Assembly: GCF_007005445.1 (NCBI RefSeq)
Contig: NZ_CP041387.1
Location: 310,001 to 374,000, forward strand
Source: Rhodopseudomonas palustris
GTDB taxonomy: Bacteria; Pseudomonadota; Alphaproteobacteria; Rhizobiales; Xanthobacteraceae
DNA length: 64,000 bases
Direction of reading: 5' to 3'
In this document: positions 40,805-48,920 of the stretch, piece after piece
Layout: the number at the start of each line of letters is the position of its first letter
Position numbering within the stretch: the first letter of the stretch is position 1
The notes under the pieces: generated by a model
Told to the model about the DNA's origin: nothing
Databases searched by the model: none
Seen by the model: only the letters and a program-made list of their open reading frames with translations
Made by a program: the position numbers and the translations under genes

Positions 40805-41800
40805 TCACCGCCGGCCGCGCACGCGCAGGCCGGGGGCGGGGCGTTCCTGCAGCACCTCGCGGCGGAAGCGGAACAGCGCGGCGGGGCGCCCGCCGGTTCG
40901 TGTCGACATCTCGCCGGTCGGTTCGACCAGCGCGCCGGTTTCCACCAGGCGGCGGAAATTCTGCTTGTGCAGATGCCGGCCGGAGATCGCCTCGACGGTG
41001 TGCTGCAATTCGGTGAGTGTGAACTCGGGCGGGAGAAGTTCGAACACCACCGGGCGGTATTTCAGCTTGGCGCGCAGCCGCGCGATCGCGGTGGCGAGGA
41101 TGCGGCGGTGGTCGAACCGCATCGCGACGCCGAGCGTCGGCATCTTGCTGCGCGACAGCGCCGCCGGGCGACCGTCGCGGCGGGCCTCCTCGATCAGCCC
41201 GGCCTCGTAAAGCAGCTCGTAGCGGTCGAGCACGCGCTCCTCGTCCCAGGGCGCGCCATCCATGCCGAAGAACAGCCGCACCCGATCCCGCCGCGCCAGC
41301 GCCCGCGCCGTATCCGGCTCCTCGGCCTGGGCGGCCCAGGCGGTGAGCTCGGGGATGATGTCGCGCGCGATGATCGCGGGCTGCTGCTCGCGCCAGTCTT
41401 CCCACGGGAAGAAGCGATACCACGGCTCGAAGGTCGCGCCGGCCGCGCGCGCGGCGTTGTCGGCCGCGCGTGTCAGCGCCAGATAGCCGATCGAGGCGAC
41501 GTGGACCTCGGTGTCGCCGAGCCGCGCGTGACGGCCGCGGTCGCCGAAGGTGTAGAGCTGCTCGACATAGCCGAGCCGCAGCCCGGTCTGCTCCTCCACC
41601 CAGGCGCGCAGCCCGATTTCGAGAGTGCGGTGGGTGATGGCGTCGAACGGGCCATAGGGAAGGCCGGCGAGGCTGCCGCCACCGTCGCCCGACGCGGTCA
41701 GGATCATCGGCTCGTTGGCCTCGATCGCGACGATCGCCGCGGTCAGGCCGATCTCGATCGGGACGGTCGCCTTGTCGTTCATCTCGGACGGCAGGCTCAT
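40805..41800 (-). CDS. nadQ: COG4111 NUDIX-type regulator (NadQ-like)
   Basis: A 331-residue protein with an N-terminal NUDIX-like domain (GLTAAIVAIEANEPMILTAS; LEIGLRAWVEEQTGL). The catalytic Nudix box is degenerate, as in NrtR-type regulators. The C-terminal winged-helix-like region is LPPEFTLTELQHTVEAISGR, then HLHKQNFRRLVETGALVEPT. COG4111 proteins are named NadQ, the predicted repressor of nadABC in alphaproteobacteria; this naming is from memory. ATG 41800 overlaps the phosphatase stop (ATGA). Its last 60 codons are the right-hand direct repeat, so the gene end was probably supplied by the incoming cassette. Confidence 0.75.
   Translation of the reverse strand: MSLPSEMNDKATVPIEIGLTAAIVAIEANEPMILTASGDGGGSLAGLPYGPFDAITHRTLEIGLRAWVEEQTGLRLGYVEQLYTFGDRGRHARLGDTEVHVASIGYLALTRAADNAARAAGATFEPWYRFFPWEDWREQQPAIIARDIIPELTAWAAQAEEPDTARALARRDRVRLFFGMDGAPWDEERVLDRYELLYEAGLIEEARRDGRPAALSRSKMPTLGVAMRFDHRRILATAIARLRAKLKYRPVVFELLPPEFTLTELQHTVEAISGRHLHKQNFRRLVETGALVEPTGEMSTRTGGRPAALFRFRREVLQERPAPGLRVRGRR
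40807..40987. repeat. 181-bp direct repeat, right copy
   Basis: Second copy of 36574-36754, here forming the intact 3' end of the COG4111 gene. Confidence 0.95.
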
Positions 41801-42303
41801 TCGAGATCGACGCGGAACGGCACGCCCTCGATGCTGAGATCGCCGGGCCCGATCGCCTCGAGGGCGCGCAACATCCGCCCCTGCCGCCCGAGCGCCCGAT
41901 CGGCCAGTGCCACGATCAACCTGTTCGGCGACGCGCAGGGCGAGGCCAAGCGGATCTGGCGGGCGATCGTCACCTCGTCGCGGTGCGGATTGAGCGCGCA
42001 GGCGGCCGCGAACGCGCTGGCGGTGGAGCGGCTGATGCCGGCGTAGCAATGCACCACCAGCGGGGCCGAACGGTCCCAGCTCCGGACGAAATCCAGCACC
42101 CGGCTGATGTGGTCGAGATTCGGCGCGTTGAAGCCGTCCATCACCTCGGTGATGTCGTCCATCTCGATGCGCAGATGGTTGGCCTCCAGCACGGTGGCCG
42201 GGCGCTGCACCTGGCCGACATTGGCCAATACCGAGAGCACATGGCTGGCCTCGGTCGCCGCGACGGTCGGATGCAGGGCTGCGAGTGAGCAGACGTGAAT
42301 CAT
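41797..42303 (-). CDS. Tyrosine phosphatase-like protein (COG5350)
   Basis: A 168-residue protein with a cysteine phosphatase P-loop, VVHCYAGISRSTASAFAAAC (CX5R), near residues 82-101. The general acid is probably in MDDITEVMDGF. COG5350 members often accompany the COG4111 regulator. It lies between the HD protein (67-base gap) and NadQ (4-base ATGA overlap), so the three form an operon. The substrate is unknown; a role in nucleotide or NAD metabolism is suggested by context only. Confidence 0.87.
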   Translation of the reverse strand: MIHVCSLAALHPTVAATEASHVLSVLANVGQVQRPATVLEANHLRIEMDDITEVMDGFNAPNLDHISRVLDFVRSWDRSAPLVVHCYAGISRSTASAFAAACALNPHRDEVTIARQIRLASPCASPNRLIVALADRALGRQGRMLRALEAIGPGDLSIEGVPFRVDLE

Positions 42304-42370
42304 GAGCCTTTCCGAGGTTGGCGCGATCTTAATCCTGCGCCGTGGGCGGTGAAAGCGCGATGACGGAGGC

Positions 42371-42988
42371 TCAATCCTGCAGGCTCTCGAACCGGGCCAG
42401 CAATCGCTTTTCGGCCTTTCCGGCCGGCCAGGGCGTCAGATAGTCCTCGACCATCGCGTCCGGCAGGCCTGGATCGCTGCCGAACAGCCGCTTGGCCTCG
42501 GTTTTGGTGAAACCGGCGAGGTGGGTCGCTTCGAGGTAGGCAGAGCCGCGGTCGGCGGCCTTGATCTGGCGTTCGATCGCCTCGTCGAGAACCGCCGGCA
42601 GGCCGAACCGGATGTGGATCGCGCCGAGCAGGCGCTTTTCCACCCGCTTGTAGGATTCGCCGATCACCGCCTTGAACGGTGAGATCATGTCGCCGATCAC
42701 ATATTCCGGGGCGTCGTGCAGCAGCGCGGCAAGCCGCAGCCTGGCGTCGATCCTCGGGTTCTTCTCGCGCATCACCGCCTCGACCAGCAGGGTGTGCTGC
42801 GCTACCGAGAAAATATGCGCGCCGCTGGTCTGGCCGTTCCACCGGGCTACCCGGGCGAGGCCGTGGGCGATGTCGGCGAATTCGACGTCGAGCGGCGAGG
42901 GGTCGAGCAGATCGAGCCTTCGGCCAGACAGCATCCGCTGCCAGACGCGACTGGAGGCTGCGCGCGTTGCGGGTGGCGAACTCGTCAT
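42371..42988 (-). CDS. HD-domain phosphohydrolase (YfbR-like, COG1896)
   Basis: 205 residues. The metal-binding pattern H...HD is visible in IFSVAQHTLLVEAVMREK and RLAALLHDAPEYVIGDMISP, with the later Asp in IKAADRGSAYLEATH. YfbR relatives are 5'-deoxynucleotidases; others act on different nucleotides. It is the first gene of the HD-PTP-NadQ operon. Confidence 0.9.
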   Translation of the reverse strand: MTSSPPATRAASSRVWQRMLSGRRLDLLDPSPLDVEFADIAHGLARVARWNGQTSGAHIFSVAQHTLLVEAVMREKNPRIDARLRLAALLHDAPEYVIGDMISPFKAVIGESYKRVEKRLLGAIHIRFGLPAVLDEAIERQIKAADRGSAYLEATHLAGFTKTEAKRLFGSDPGLPDAMVEDYLTPWPAGKAEKRLLARFESLQD

Positions 42989-43034
42989 GGTTTCCTTGTT
43001 GCAGGTGGCGTTTCGGTCGCCGCTTCTTACGCCG

Positions 43035-43892
43035 TCAGCCGAGGCAGCGCACGATGTGTTCGCTCAGCCGCTGCGCCGGCGGCGACAGATCGGGTGCGTG
43101 CAACAGCGCGATCTCGGTGTCTTTCAGGTCCGGCAGCGGCGCGCCGTCGATCGTGTCGAGGTCGGCCGGTACCATGTCCTTGGGCAATACCGTGACGCCG
43201 AGGCCGGCCTTGACGGCGGCAAGCGAACCGGCGAGCGAACCGCACGTATAGGCGATCCGCCACGGCCGCCGGGCGCGGTCGAGCGCGTCGACGGCGCGCT
43301 TGCGATAGACGCACGGCGTCGGCGACACCACGAGCGGCAGCGGCCGACCGGTATCGATCGCCCGGCGATCGACCGTGACCCAGACCAGCGGTTCGCGCCA
43401 GACGCGGATGCCGCCGCCGTTGCCCGTGCGTTCGCGCTTGACCAGCGCGAGGTCGAACGCGCCTTTGCCAAACTTATCGATGAGATGGAGCGTGAGGTCG
43501 CAGGTCACCTCCAGCGCCACCGCCGGATAGGCATGGGCGAACCGCGCCAACACGTCCGGGAGATGGCGGGTGGCGAAATCCTCGGGCGTGCCGAGCCGGA
43601 CCACGCCGCGCATCTGCGGCTCGAGCACGCGGGCCACCACTTCGTCGTTGAGCTCGAGCATGCGCCGCGCATAGCCGAGGAAGATCTCGCCTTCGGCGGT
43701 CAGCCGCACGCCCTGCGGACTGCGCTGCATCAGGCTTTGGCCGAGCGCGTCTTCGAGACGCTGCATCTGCAGCGACACCGTCGACTGCTGCAGTCGCAGC
43801 GATTGCGCGGCGCGCGTGAAATTGCCCATCGCCGCGATGGCGACGAAGGTGCGGGCGAGGTCGAGATCGAGATTGGTCAGGCGGCGGGGCAT
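43035..43892 (-). CDS. LysR-family transcription regulator
   Basis: 285 residues. The N-terminal winged helix is DLDLARTFVAIAAMGNFTRA, then QSLRLQQSTVSLQMQRLEDA. The C-terminal periplasmic-binding-like effector domain runs from about residue 92 (GVVRLGTPEDFATRHLPDVL). It is divergent from the SbtA-type transporter across 130 bases that contain a palindromic box, the classical layout in which the LysR protein controls the neighbour and itself. The effector is unknown. Confidence 0.92.
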   Translation of the reverse strand: MPRRLTNLDLDLARTFVAIAAMGNFTRAAQSLRLQQSTVSLQMQRLEDALGQSLMQRSPQGVRLTAEGEIFLGYARRMLELNDEVVARVLEPQMRGVVRLGTPEDFATRHLPDVLARFAHAYPAVALEVTCDLTLHLIDKFGKGAFDLALVKRERTGNGGGIRVWREPLVWVTVDRRAIDTGRPLPLVVSPTPCVYRKRAVDALDRARRPWRIAYTCGSLAGSLAAVKAGLGVTVLPKDMVPADLDTIDGAPLPDLKDTEIALLHAPDLSPPAQRLSEHIVRCLG

Positions 43893-43914
43893 CCGATCAT
43901 CATCAATTTCTGCA

Positions 43915-43931
43915 ATGTAACGGTTTTACAT
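43915..43931. promoter_or_regulatory. LysR-type palindrome between regulator and transporter
   Basis: ATGTAA-cggtt-TTACAT, a perfect inverted repeat in an AT-rich stretch, 22-39 bases before the lysR start and about 92 before the transporter start. Fits a LysR recognition site. Confidence 0.6.
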
Positions 43932-44022
43932 TATCAATTTCAAAAATCATAGCCGCCGCCTTACGGAACCCCGACGTCACCGCTCCGGCCGCGAGCCGGG
44001 CGAAGTTGAAAGGGACCGACGC

Positions 44023-44997
44023 GTGCAAATCTTCGACCTCGCTTCTACCAACCTGCTGTCGCCGATGGTGCTGTTCTTCGGCCTCGGCCTGATCGCGGCG
44101 TTGCTACGCTCCGATCTCGGCCTGCCCGAGCAGATCACCAAGTTCCTGGCATTGTATCTGTTGATGTCGATCGGCTTCCGCGGCGGCGCCGAGGTCGCGC
44201 ATCACGGTTTCAGCTCTCTCCTGGTGCTGACGATGGTGGCCGGCGTGCTGCTGTCCGCCACCGTGCCGATCATCGCCTACATCATCCTGCGCCGGATCTG
44301 CGGCCTGGAGCCGGTCGACGCCGCCGCGGTCGCCGGCCATTACGGGTCGATCTCGGCGGTGACGTTTCTCGCCGTCACCGGCGCGCTCACCCAACTGTCG
44401 ATCCCGTTCGACGGCTGGCTGGTGGCGGTCGCGGCGGCGATGGAAACGCCGGCGATCTTAACTGCGCTGATGATCGCGCACAGCCGCAGCGGCGACCAAG
44501 CGTCCTCCGAACGCAGCGTGTTTCGGGAGATCGCGCTGCACGGCTCGATCGTGATGCTGGTCGGGGCCTTCGTGATCGGCGCCATCAGCGGCAACGCCGG
44601 CATGACGATGCTGAAGCCCTTCGTCGGTGATCTGTTCCCCGGGCTGCTCTGTCTGTTCCTGCTCGATCTCGGCCTGGTCGCCGGCCGCTGGCTGGCCCGC
44701 GGCTGGCGCGACCTGTCACCCGCCACCACGGCGTTCGGTCTGGTGATGCCGCTGATCGGTGCAGCGATGGCCAGCGTCGTGGCGATGGCCCTCGGTCTGT
44801 CCAGCGGCAGCGCCGCGGTGCTGATCACGCTGACGGCGTCGGCGTCCTACATCGCGGCGCCGGCGGCGATGCGGCTGGCGCTGCCGCGCGCCAATCCGGC
44901 GATCGCGCTGACGCTGTCGCTCGGCATCACCTTCCCGTTCAACCTCATCGTCGGCATCCCGCTTTACATCGCGCTGGCGAACCATCTGGCGAGGTGA
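44023..44997 (+). CDS. Sodium-dependent bicarbonate transporter family permease (SbtA-like)
   Basis: 324 residues, about ten membrane helices. SbtA/DUF897 motifs: KFLALYLLMSIGFRGGAEVA, AAAVAGHYGSISAVTFLAVT, VAAAMETPAILTALMIA, and SASYIAAPAAMRLALPRANP. GTG 44023 is the start, with AAAGGGA upstream. Cyanobacterial SbtA imports HCO3- with Na+; in a CO2-fixing purple bacterium an inorganic carbon uptake role is reasonable. The usual regulator SbtB is not adjacent. Confidence 0.88.
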   Translation: MQIFDLASTNLLSPMVLFFGLGLIAALLRSDLGLPEQITKFLALYLLMSIGFRGGAEVAHHGFSSLLVLTMVAGVLLSATVPIIAYIILRRICGLEPVDAAAVAGHYGSISAVTFLAVTGALTQLSIPFDGWLVAVAAAMETPAILTALMIAHSRSGDQASSERSVFREIALHGSIVMLVGAFVIGAISGNAGMTMLKPFVGDLFPGLLCLFLLDLGLVAGRWLARGWRDLSPATTAFGLVMPLIGAAMASVVAMALGLSSGSAAVLITLTASASYIAAPAAMRLALPRANPAIALTLSLGITFPFNLIVGIPLYIALANHLAR

Positions 44998-45025
44998 AGC
45001 AGCCGGCCGAACGCGCAGGGCGCGG

Positions 45026-45661
45026 TCAGCGGCGCGGCGAAGTCTTGCGCCGCGCCGGTTTCTTCATCGCGCCGCAGGTGGTGTGGCAGTGGCAATCGAC
45101 CAGATGGTCGTTGACCATCCCGACCGCCTGCATGAACGCGTAAACGATCGTCGGCCCGACGAATTTGAAGCCGCGTCCCGCCAGATCCTTGGAGATCTTC
45201 ACCGACAGCGGCGTCGACGCCGGCACGCCCGCGGTGGTCTTGAAGCTGTTGACCATCGGCGCGCCGCCGACGAAGTCCCACAGCAGCTTCGAAAAGCCCG
45301 GGCCGTCTTCCTGAATCTTCAACCACGCTTTGGCGCTGCCGATCGCGCCTTCGATCTTGGCGCGATTGCGGACGATGCCGACATCGTTCATCAGCGCAGC
45401 CACCTTGTCGGCGTCGTAGCGTGCAATCTTGGCCGGATCGAAATCGTCGAAGGCGCGGCGGAAATTGTCGCGCTTGCGCAGGATCGTGATCCACGACAGC
45501 CCGGCCTGGAAGCCGTCGAGGATCAGCTTCTCGTACAGTGCGCGGTCGTCGTATTCCGGCACGCCCCATTCGGTGTCGTGATACGTGACGTAAAGCGGAT
45601 CGTCGCCCGGCCACGGGCAGCGCATCAGTCCATCGGCACCAACGCGAGGTCCGCGGCTCAT
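45026..45661 (-). CDS. tag: DNA-3-methyladenine glycosylase I
   Basis: Removes 3-methyladenine from alkylated DNA. Family blocks: RCPWPGDDPLYVTYHDTEWG, FQAGLSWITILRKRDNFRRA, and the zinc-binding C-terminal DCHCHTTC. Glu in DTEWG and the aromatic residues recognise the base. ATG 45661 overlaps the ygfZ stop by 4 bases; 211 residues with a short basic tail. Co-transcribed with the YgfZ gene. Confidence 0.95.
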   Translation of the reverse strand: MSRGPRVGADGLMRCPWPGDDPLYVTYHDTEWGVPEYDDRALYEKLILDGFQAGLSWITILRKRDNFRRAFDDFDPAKIARYDADKVAALMNDVGIVRNRAKIEGAIGSAKAWLKIQEDGPGFSKLLWDFVGGAPMVNSFKTTAGVPASTPLSVKISKDLAGRGFKFVGPTIVYAFMQAVGMVNDHLVDCHCHTTCGAMKKPARRKTSPRR

Positions 45662-46539
45662 GTGCCGGTTTTCCGTTGCGTCGGGGTCAGCTCGTTCGGG
45701 GCGGCGATCAGCAGCGGGACGCCGCCCGCAACGAGCGGTACCGACGCTTCGCGCGCCTCGGCGACGCGGTCGATGCGCAGCAGCGCCAACCCGCGGCCGG
45801 TCGCCGACGATCCCATGGTGCCGACGCTCTTGTCGCCGGCGGTGATCTCGCTGCCCGGCTGCGGCGCTGCGCCGTCGAAGGTGACGCGCACGATCCGGGT
45901 CCGCGCGGTGCCGCGATGGTGCATCCGCGACACCACTTCCTGGCCGATGTAGCAGCCTTTGTTGAAATCGACGCCGTGCAGCCGGTCCATATTGGCTTCG
46001 TGCGGAAACGCGTCCGCATAGCCGAAGTCGAGGCCGCCGGCCGGGACGCCGCAGCCGATCCGATGTGCCTCGTAGGCGCTGGCCGTCGCCATCGTCGCGC
46101 CGAGCGCTTCGGCGGTCGCGGTGGCGAGGATTTCCGGCACCAGGATGCGCCAGCCGAGCTGTTCGCCGCGCGGATCGCGGAATCCCATCTCGGGCGGTTG
46201 CGGCGGTTCGCCGCCCCACAGCGCCAGCACGCCGAGCCGGTCCGACAGGTTCTCGATCAGCACCTTGGCGCGCAGCTTGTAGAATTTCAGCTTGGTGGCC
46301 AGCGCCTCGGTGAGCGGTTTCGGACAATCCAGCAGGAAGCCGCCGTCGTCCTCGGCCGGCAGCTCGGTGATCAGGAAATCGGCGACGATCTTGCCCTGCG
46401 GCGTCAGCAGAGCGCCGAATCGGCCGGCCCCGGGGGCGAGCTTGGTGAGATCGGTGGTGACCAGGCCGTTCAGCAGATGCCGTGCGTCGGGCCCGCTGAT
46501 CTTGAGAACGCCACGGTCGGAGAGGAAGGCTGCCTGCAT
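45658..46539 (-). CDS. ygfZ: YgfZ/GcvT-domain folate-binding protein
   Basis: 293 residues related to aminomethyltransferase (GcvT). The signature FNKGCYIGQEVVSRMHHRG contains the conserved KGCxxGQE cysteine. The N-terminal block is LLNGLVTTDLTKLAPGAGRF. YgfZ uses tetrahydrofolate in maturing iron-sulphur enzymes. It is followed by tag with a 4-base overlap and is divergent from the dihydroorotase gene. Confidence 0.92.
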   Translation of the reverse strand: MQAAFLSDRGVLKISGPDARHLLNGLVTTDLTKLAPGAGRFGALLTPQGKIVADFLITELPAEDDGGFLLDCPKPLTEALATKLKFYKLRAKVLIENLSDRLGVLALWGGEPPQPPEMGFRDPRGEQLGWRILVPEILATATAEALGATMATASAYEAHRIGCGVPAGGLDFGYADAFPHEANMDRLHGVDFNKGCYIGQEVVSRMHHRGTARTRIVRVTFDGAAPQPGSEITAGDKSVGTMGSSATGRGLALLRIDRVAEAREASVPLVAGGVPLLIAAPNELTPTQRKTGT

Positions 46540-46686
46540 TGATTTCTCTCGTGACGCCGGCCGGAAACATCCTTGCGTTAGCGGTCCGGCCGACTAAGAC
46601 ATCCCAAGTTAGGCGGCCGGGCGCTGGTCAACAAGGCTTTGCAAGACTCGCGCCGCTTCGCTCCAAAACGGGCACCCGAGGACGTC

Positions 46687-48021
46687 ATGACCGGCACATT
46701 CGACACCATTCTGAAGGGCGGCACCATCGTCAACCAGGACGGCGAGGGCGTCGGTGACATCGGCATCAAGGACGGCCGCGTTGCTGCACTGGGCTTGCTC
46801 GACGCCGAAAAGGCCGGCGAGACGATCGATTGCCGCGGCCTGCACGTGCTGCCGGGCGTGATCGACACCCAGGTGCATTTCCGCGAGCCCGGGCTGACCC
46901 ACAAGGAAGACCTCGAAACCGGCTCGCGCAGCGCCGTGATGGGCGGCGTCACCGCGGTGTTCGAAATGCCGAACACCAATCCGCTGACGATCACCGAAGA
47001 GACCTTCACCGACAAAGTGAAGCGCGCCGAGCACCGCATGCATTGCGACTTCGCGTTCTTCATCGGCGGCACCCGCGACAATGTCGAGGAACTGCCTAAG
47101 CTCGAGCGCGCCCGTGGCTGCTGCGGCGTCAAGGTGTTCATCGGCTCGTCGACTGGAAGTTTGCTGGTCGAGGACGATCCGAGCCTCAAGCGCATCCTGT
47201 CGGTAATCCAGCGCCGTGCCGCGTTCCACGCCGAGGACGAGTACCGGCTCAACGACCGTAAGGGTGAGCGCATCGAGGGCGATCCGCGCTCGCATCCGGT
47301 GTGGCGCGACGACGTCGCTGCCCTGCAGGCGACGCAGCGGCTGGTGGCAATCGCGCGCCAGACCGGCAAGCGCATCCACGTGTTGCACGTCTCGACCCGG
47401 CAGGAGATGGAGTTTCTACGCGAGCACAAGGACGTGGCGTCGGTCGAAGTCACGCCGCACCATCTGACGCTGGTAGCGCCGGAGTGCTACCAGCGGCTCG
47501 GCACCAAGGCGCAGATGAATCCGCCGGTGCGTGACGCCTGGCACCGCGACGGCATCTGGCACGGGCTGGCGCAGGGCGTCGTCGACGTGCTCGGCTCCGA
47601 CCACGCGCCGCATACGCTGGAGGAAAAGGCAAAGACCTATCCGGCCTCGCCCTCGGGCATGACCGGCGTGCAGACGCTGGTGCCGACGATGCTGGATCAC
47701 GTCAATGCCGGCCGGCTGTCACTGGCGCGCTTCGTCGATCTCACCAGCGCCGGCCCGGCGCGGCTGTTCGGCATCGCCTGCAAGGGCCGCATCGCCGCCG
47801 GCTTCGACGCCGATTTCACGGTGGTGGATCTCAAGCGCAGCGAGACCATCACCAACGACTGGGTCGCCTCGCGTGCCGGCTGGACGCCGTATGACGGCGT
47901 GCGTGTCACCGGCTGGCCGGTCGGCACCTTCGTGCGCGGCGCCAAAGTGATGTGGCAGGGCGAACTGACGACGCCGTCGACCGGCGAGCCGGTGCGGTTT
48001 CTGGAGACGCTGAAGCCATAG
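46687..48021 (+). CDS. pyrC: Dihydroorotase (class I type)
   Basis: Zinc amidohydrolase of pyrimidine synthesis (carbamoyl-aspartate to dihydroorotate). HxH is in GVIDTQVHFREPGLTHKED, the lysine bridge is probably GVKVFIG, further ligands are HVLHVST and TPHHLTL, and the catalytic Asp is in GSDHAPHTLEEK. ATG 46687 (MTGTFDTILKGGTIV) is preceded by CGAGGAC; an ATG 16 codons earlier lacks family residues. 444 residues fits PyrC type I; related hydantoinases share the fold, but GSDHAPHT favours dihydroorotase. Confidence 0.9.
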   Translation: MTGTFDTILKGGTIVNQDGEGVGDIGIKDGRVAALGLLDAEKAGETIDCRGLHVLPGVIDTQVHFREPGLTHKEDLETGSRSAVMGGVTAVFEMPNTNPLTITEETFTDKVKRAEHRMHCDFAFFIGGTRDNVEELPKLERARGCCGVKVFIGSSTGSLLVEDDPSLKRILSVIQRRAAFHAEDEYRLNDRKGERIEGDPRSHPVWRDDVAALQATQRLVAIARQTGKRIHVLHVSTRQEMEFLREHKDVASVEVTPHHLTLVAPECYQRLGTKAQMNPPVRDAWHRDGIWHGLAQGVVDVLGSDHAPHTLEEKAKTYPASPSGMTGVQTLVPTMLDHVNAGRLSLARFVDLTSAGPARLFGIACKGRIAAGFDADFTVVDLKRSETITNDWVASRAGWTPYDGVRVTGWPVGTFVRGAKVMWQGELTTPSTGEPVRFLETLKP

Positions 48022-48346
48022 GCGCTCACAATCAGGCGCAGCACCTCCGCGACCGGGGCATTGGCCGGAATGCCCAAGCCGAGTCCGCTGAGCTGCACTG
48101 AATGTGCCGTGCCAACAGCCTGCGCGCCGAGTCGTTTTGTCCGTGCCTCCGTGGAACTCCGGTGGGGTATTTTGCGTATCCCCAATGCGGTCATCATCCG
48201 CGATGATCGCGCCAGAACGATTCGGCCCGCGCGAGGAGCGCGGCAGCACCGATGGTTAACGGGAAAGCAACGCAACAGGCGCAGCATTTCGCGTCGCACG
48301 ATCGCCGGGGTCGTCGATTGACCGATACGCCGAGAGGGGATTCCAG
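48022..48346. other. Intergenic region
   Basis: 325 bases between dihydroorotase and the 51-aa gene. Frames here overlap the dihydroorotase on the opposite strand and look noncoding. I see one isolated TTAAC and no clear promoter or repeat. Confidence 0.4.
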
Positions 48347-48502
48347 ATGGAAGCTCAAAAGACCGCGGTCGAAGCGATCGTCGCATTGACCGGTTATGAT
48401 CGTGCAGTGGTGGCCGAATCCATCCGGCGTTTCTATCTCGCCGGCGTGCGCGATCCGAAGCGGCTGACCTTCAAGGGGCTGCAGGCGTTCGCCCGTACCT
48501 GA
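48347..48502 (+). CDS. Small conserved protein, 51 aa
   Basis: Frame MEAQKTAVEAIVALTGYDRA, then VVAESIRRFYLAGVRDPKRL and TFKGLQAFART. AGAGGGGA lies 7-14 bases before ATG 48347. Soluble, helical, net basic, no signal. Too short for most gene finders, but composition and RBS look real. Function unknown; it converges on the 87-aa gene. Confidence 0.6.
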   Translation: MEAQKTAVEAIVALTGYDRAVVAESIRRFYLAGVRDPKRLTFKGLQAFART

Positions 48503-48525
48503 ACCGGCGACGCCGTCCGATCCCG

Positions 48526-48789
48526 CTATTGCTTGGCCAGGCCGATCGAAAATTCGCCGTTGAGCACACGGCCGGGCAGGCCTTCGACGAACTTGGCGAC
48601 GGCGTCTTCACCGTAGGTGGCGACCAGCTCCGCAAAAGCGGTGAACAGGCTGGCTTGCGCCAGGCAATCGCCGTCGACCCCGTCGTGCAGGGCCTCGGCC
48701 CATGCCTCGCTGAGATAGCTGAGCGCCGTTTGCTTCTGATCGCGGTCGGATGGAACGTCGCAGTCGATGGGGAAAGTCGTCAGGCTCAT
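48526..48789 (-). CDS. Hypothetical protein, 87 aa
   Basis: MSLTTFPIDCDVPSDRDQKQ, then ALSYLSEAWAEALHDGVDGD and ASLFTAFAELVATYGEDAVA, ending FSIGLAKQ. Helical, acidic, no membrane segment. ATG 48789 is preferred to an upstream ATG at 48846. No domain recognised. A near-consensus CtrA box lies about 85 bases upstream. Confidence 0.65.
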   Translation of the reverse strand: MSLTTFPIDCDVPSDRDQKQTALSYLSEAWAEALHDGVDGDCLAQASLFTAFAELVATYGEDAVAKFVEGLPGRVLNGEFSIGLAKQ

Positions 48790-48872
48790 GAACTTCAGCA
48801 GTCTCGGCGCGCTCCACCGCGAAGCGCAATGGGCTAGTGTTAGCATGCGGCTGCCGAACGCCTAGGCAGTTC

Positions 48873-48888
48873 TTTAGGAAAGGTTAAC
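48873..48888. promoter_or_regulatory. Near-consensus CtrA box
   Basis: TTTA-N7-TTAAC, one base off TTAA-N7-TTAAC, 85-100 bases upstream of the 87-aa gene. Confidence 0.25.
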
Positions 48889-48920
48889 GGGCTGGGATAA
48901 ACCCGCAGCCGCAAGGCCGG

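Larger units (their letters stand above)
36755..40806. mobile_element. Inserted two-gene SNF2 cassette, about 4.05 kb
   Basis: Lower-GC DNA (for example 26 G/C in the 60 bases from 37201) lies between two 181-bp direct repeats, in a region otherwise well above 60% GC. It carries only the helicase gene and its overlapping partner. No integrase, transposase or inverted repeat is visible. Loss of the cassette plus one repeat would restore an ordinary NadQ-DUF2339 neighbourhood. Confidence 0.8.
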
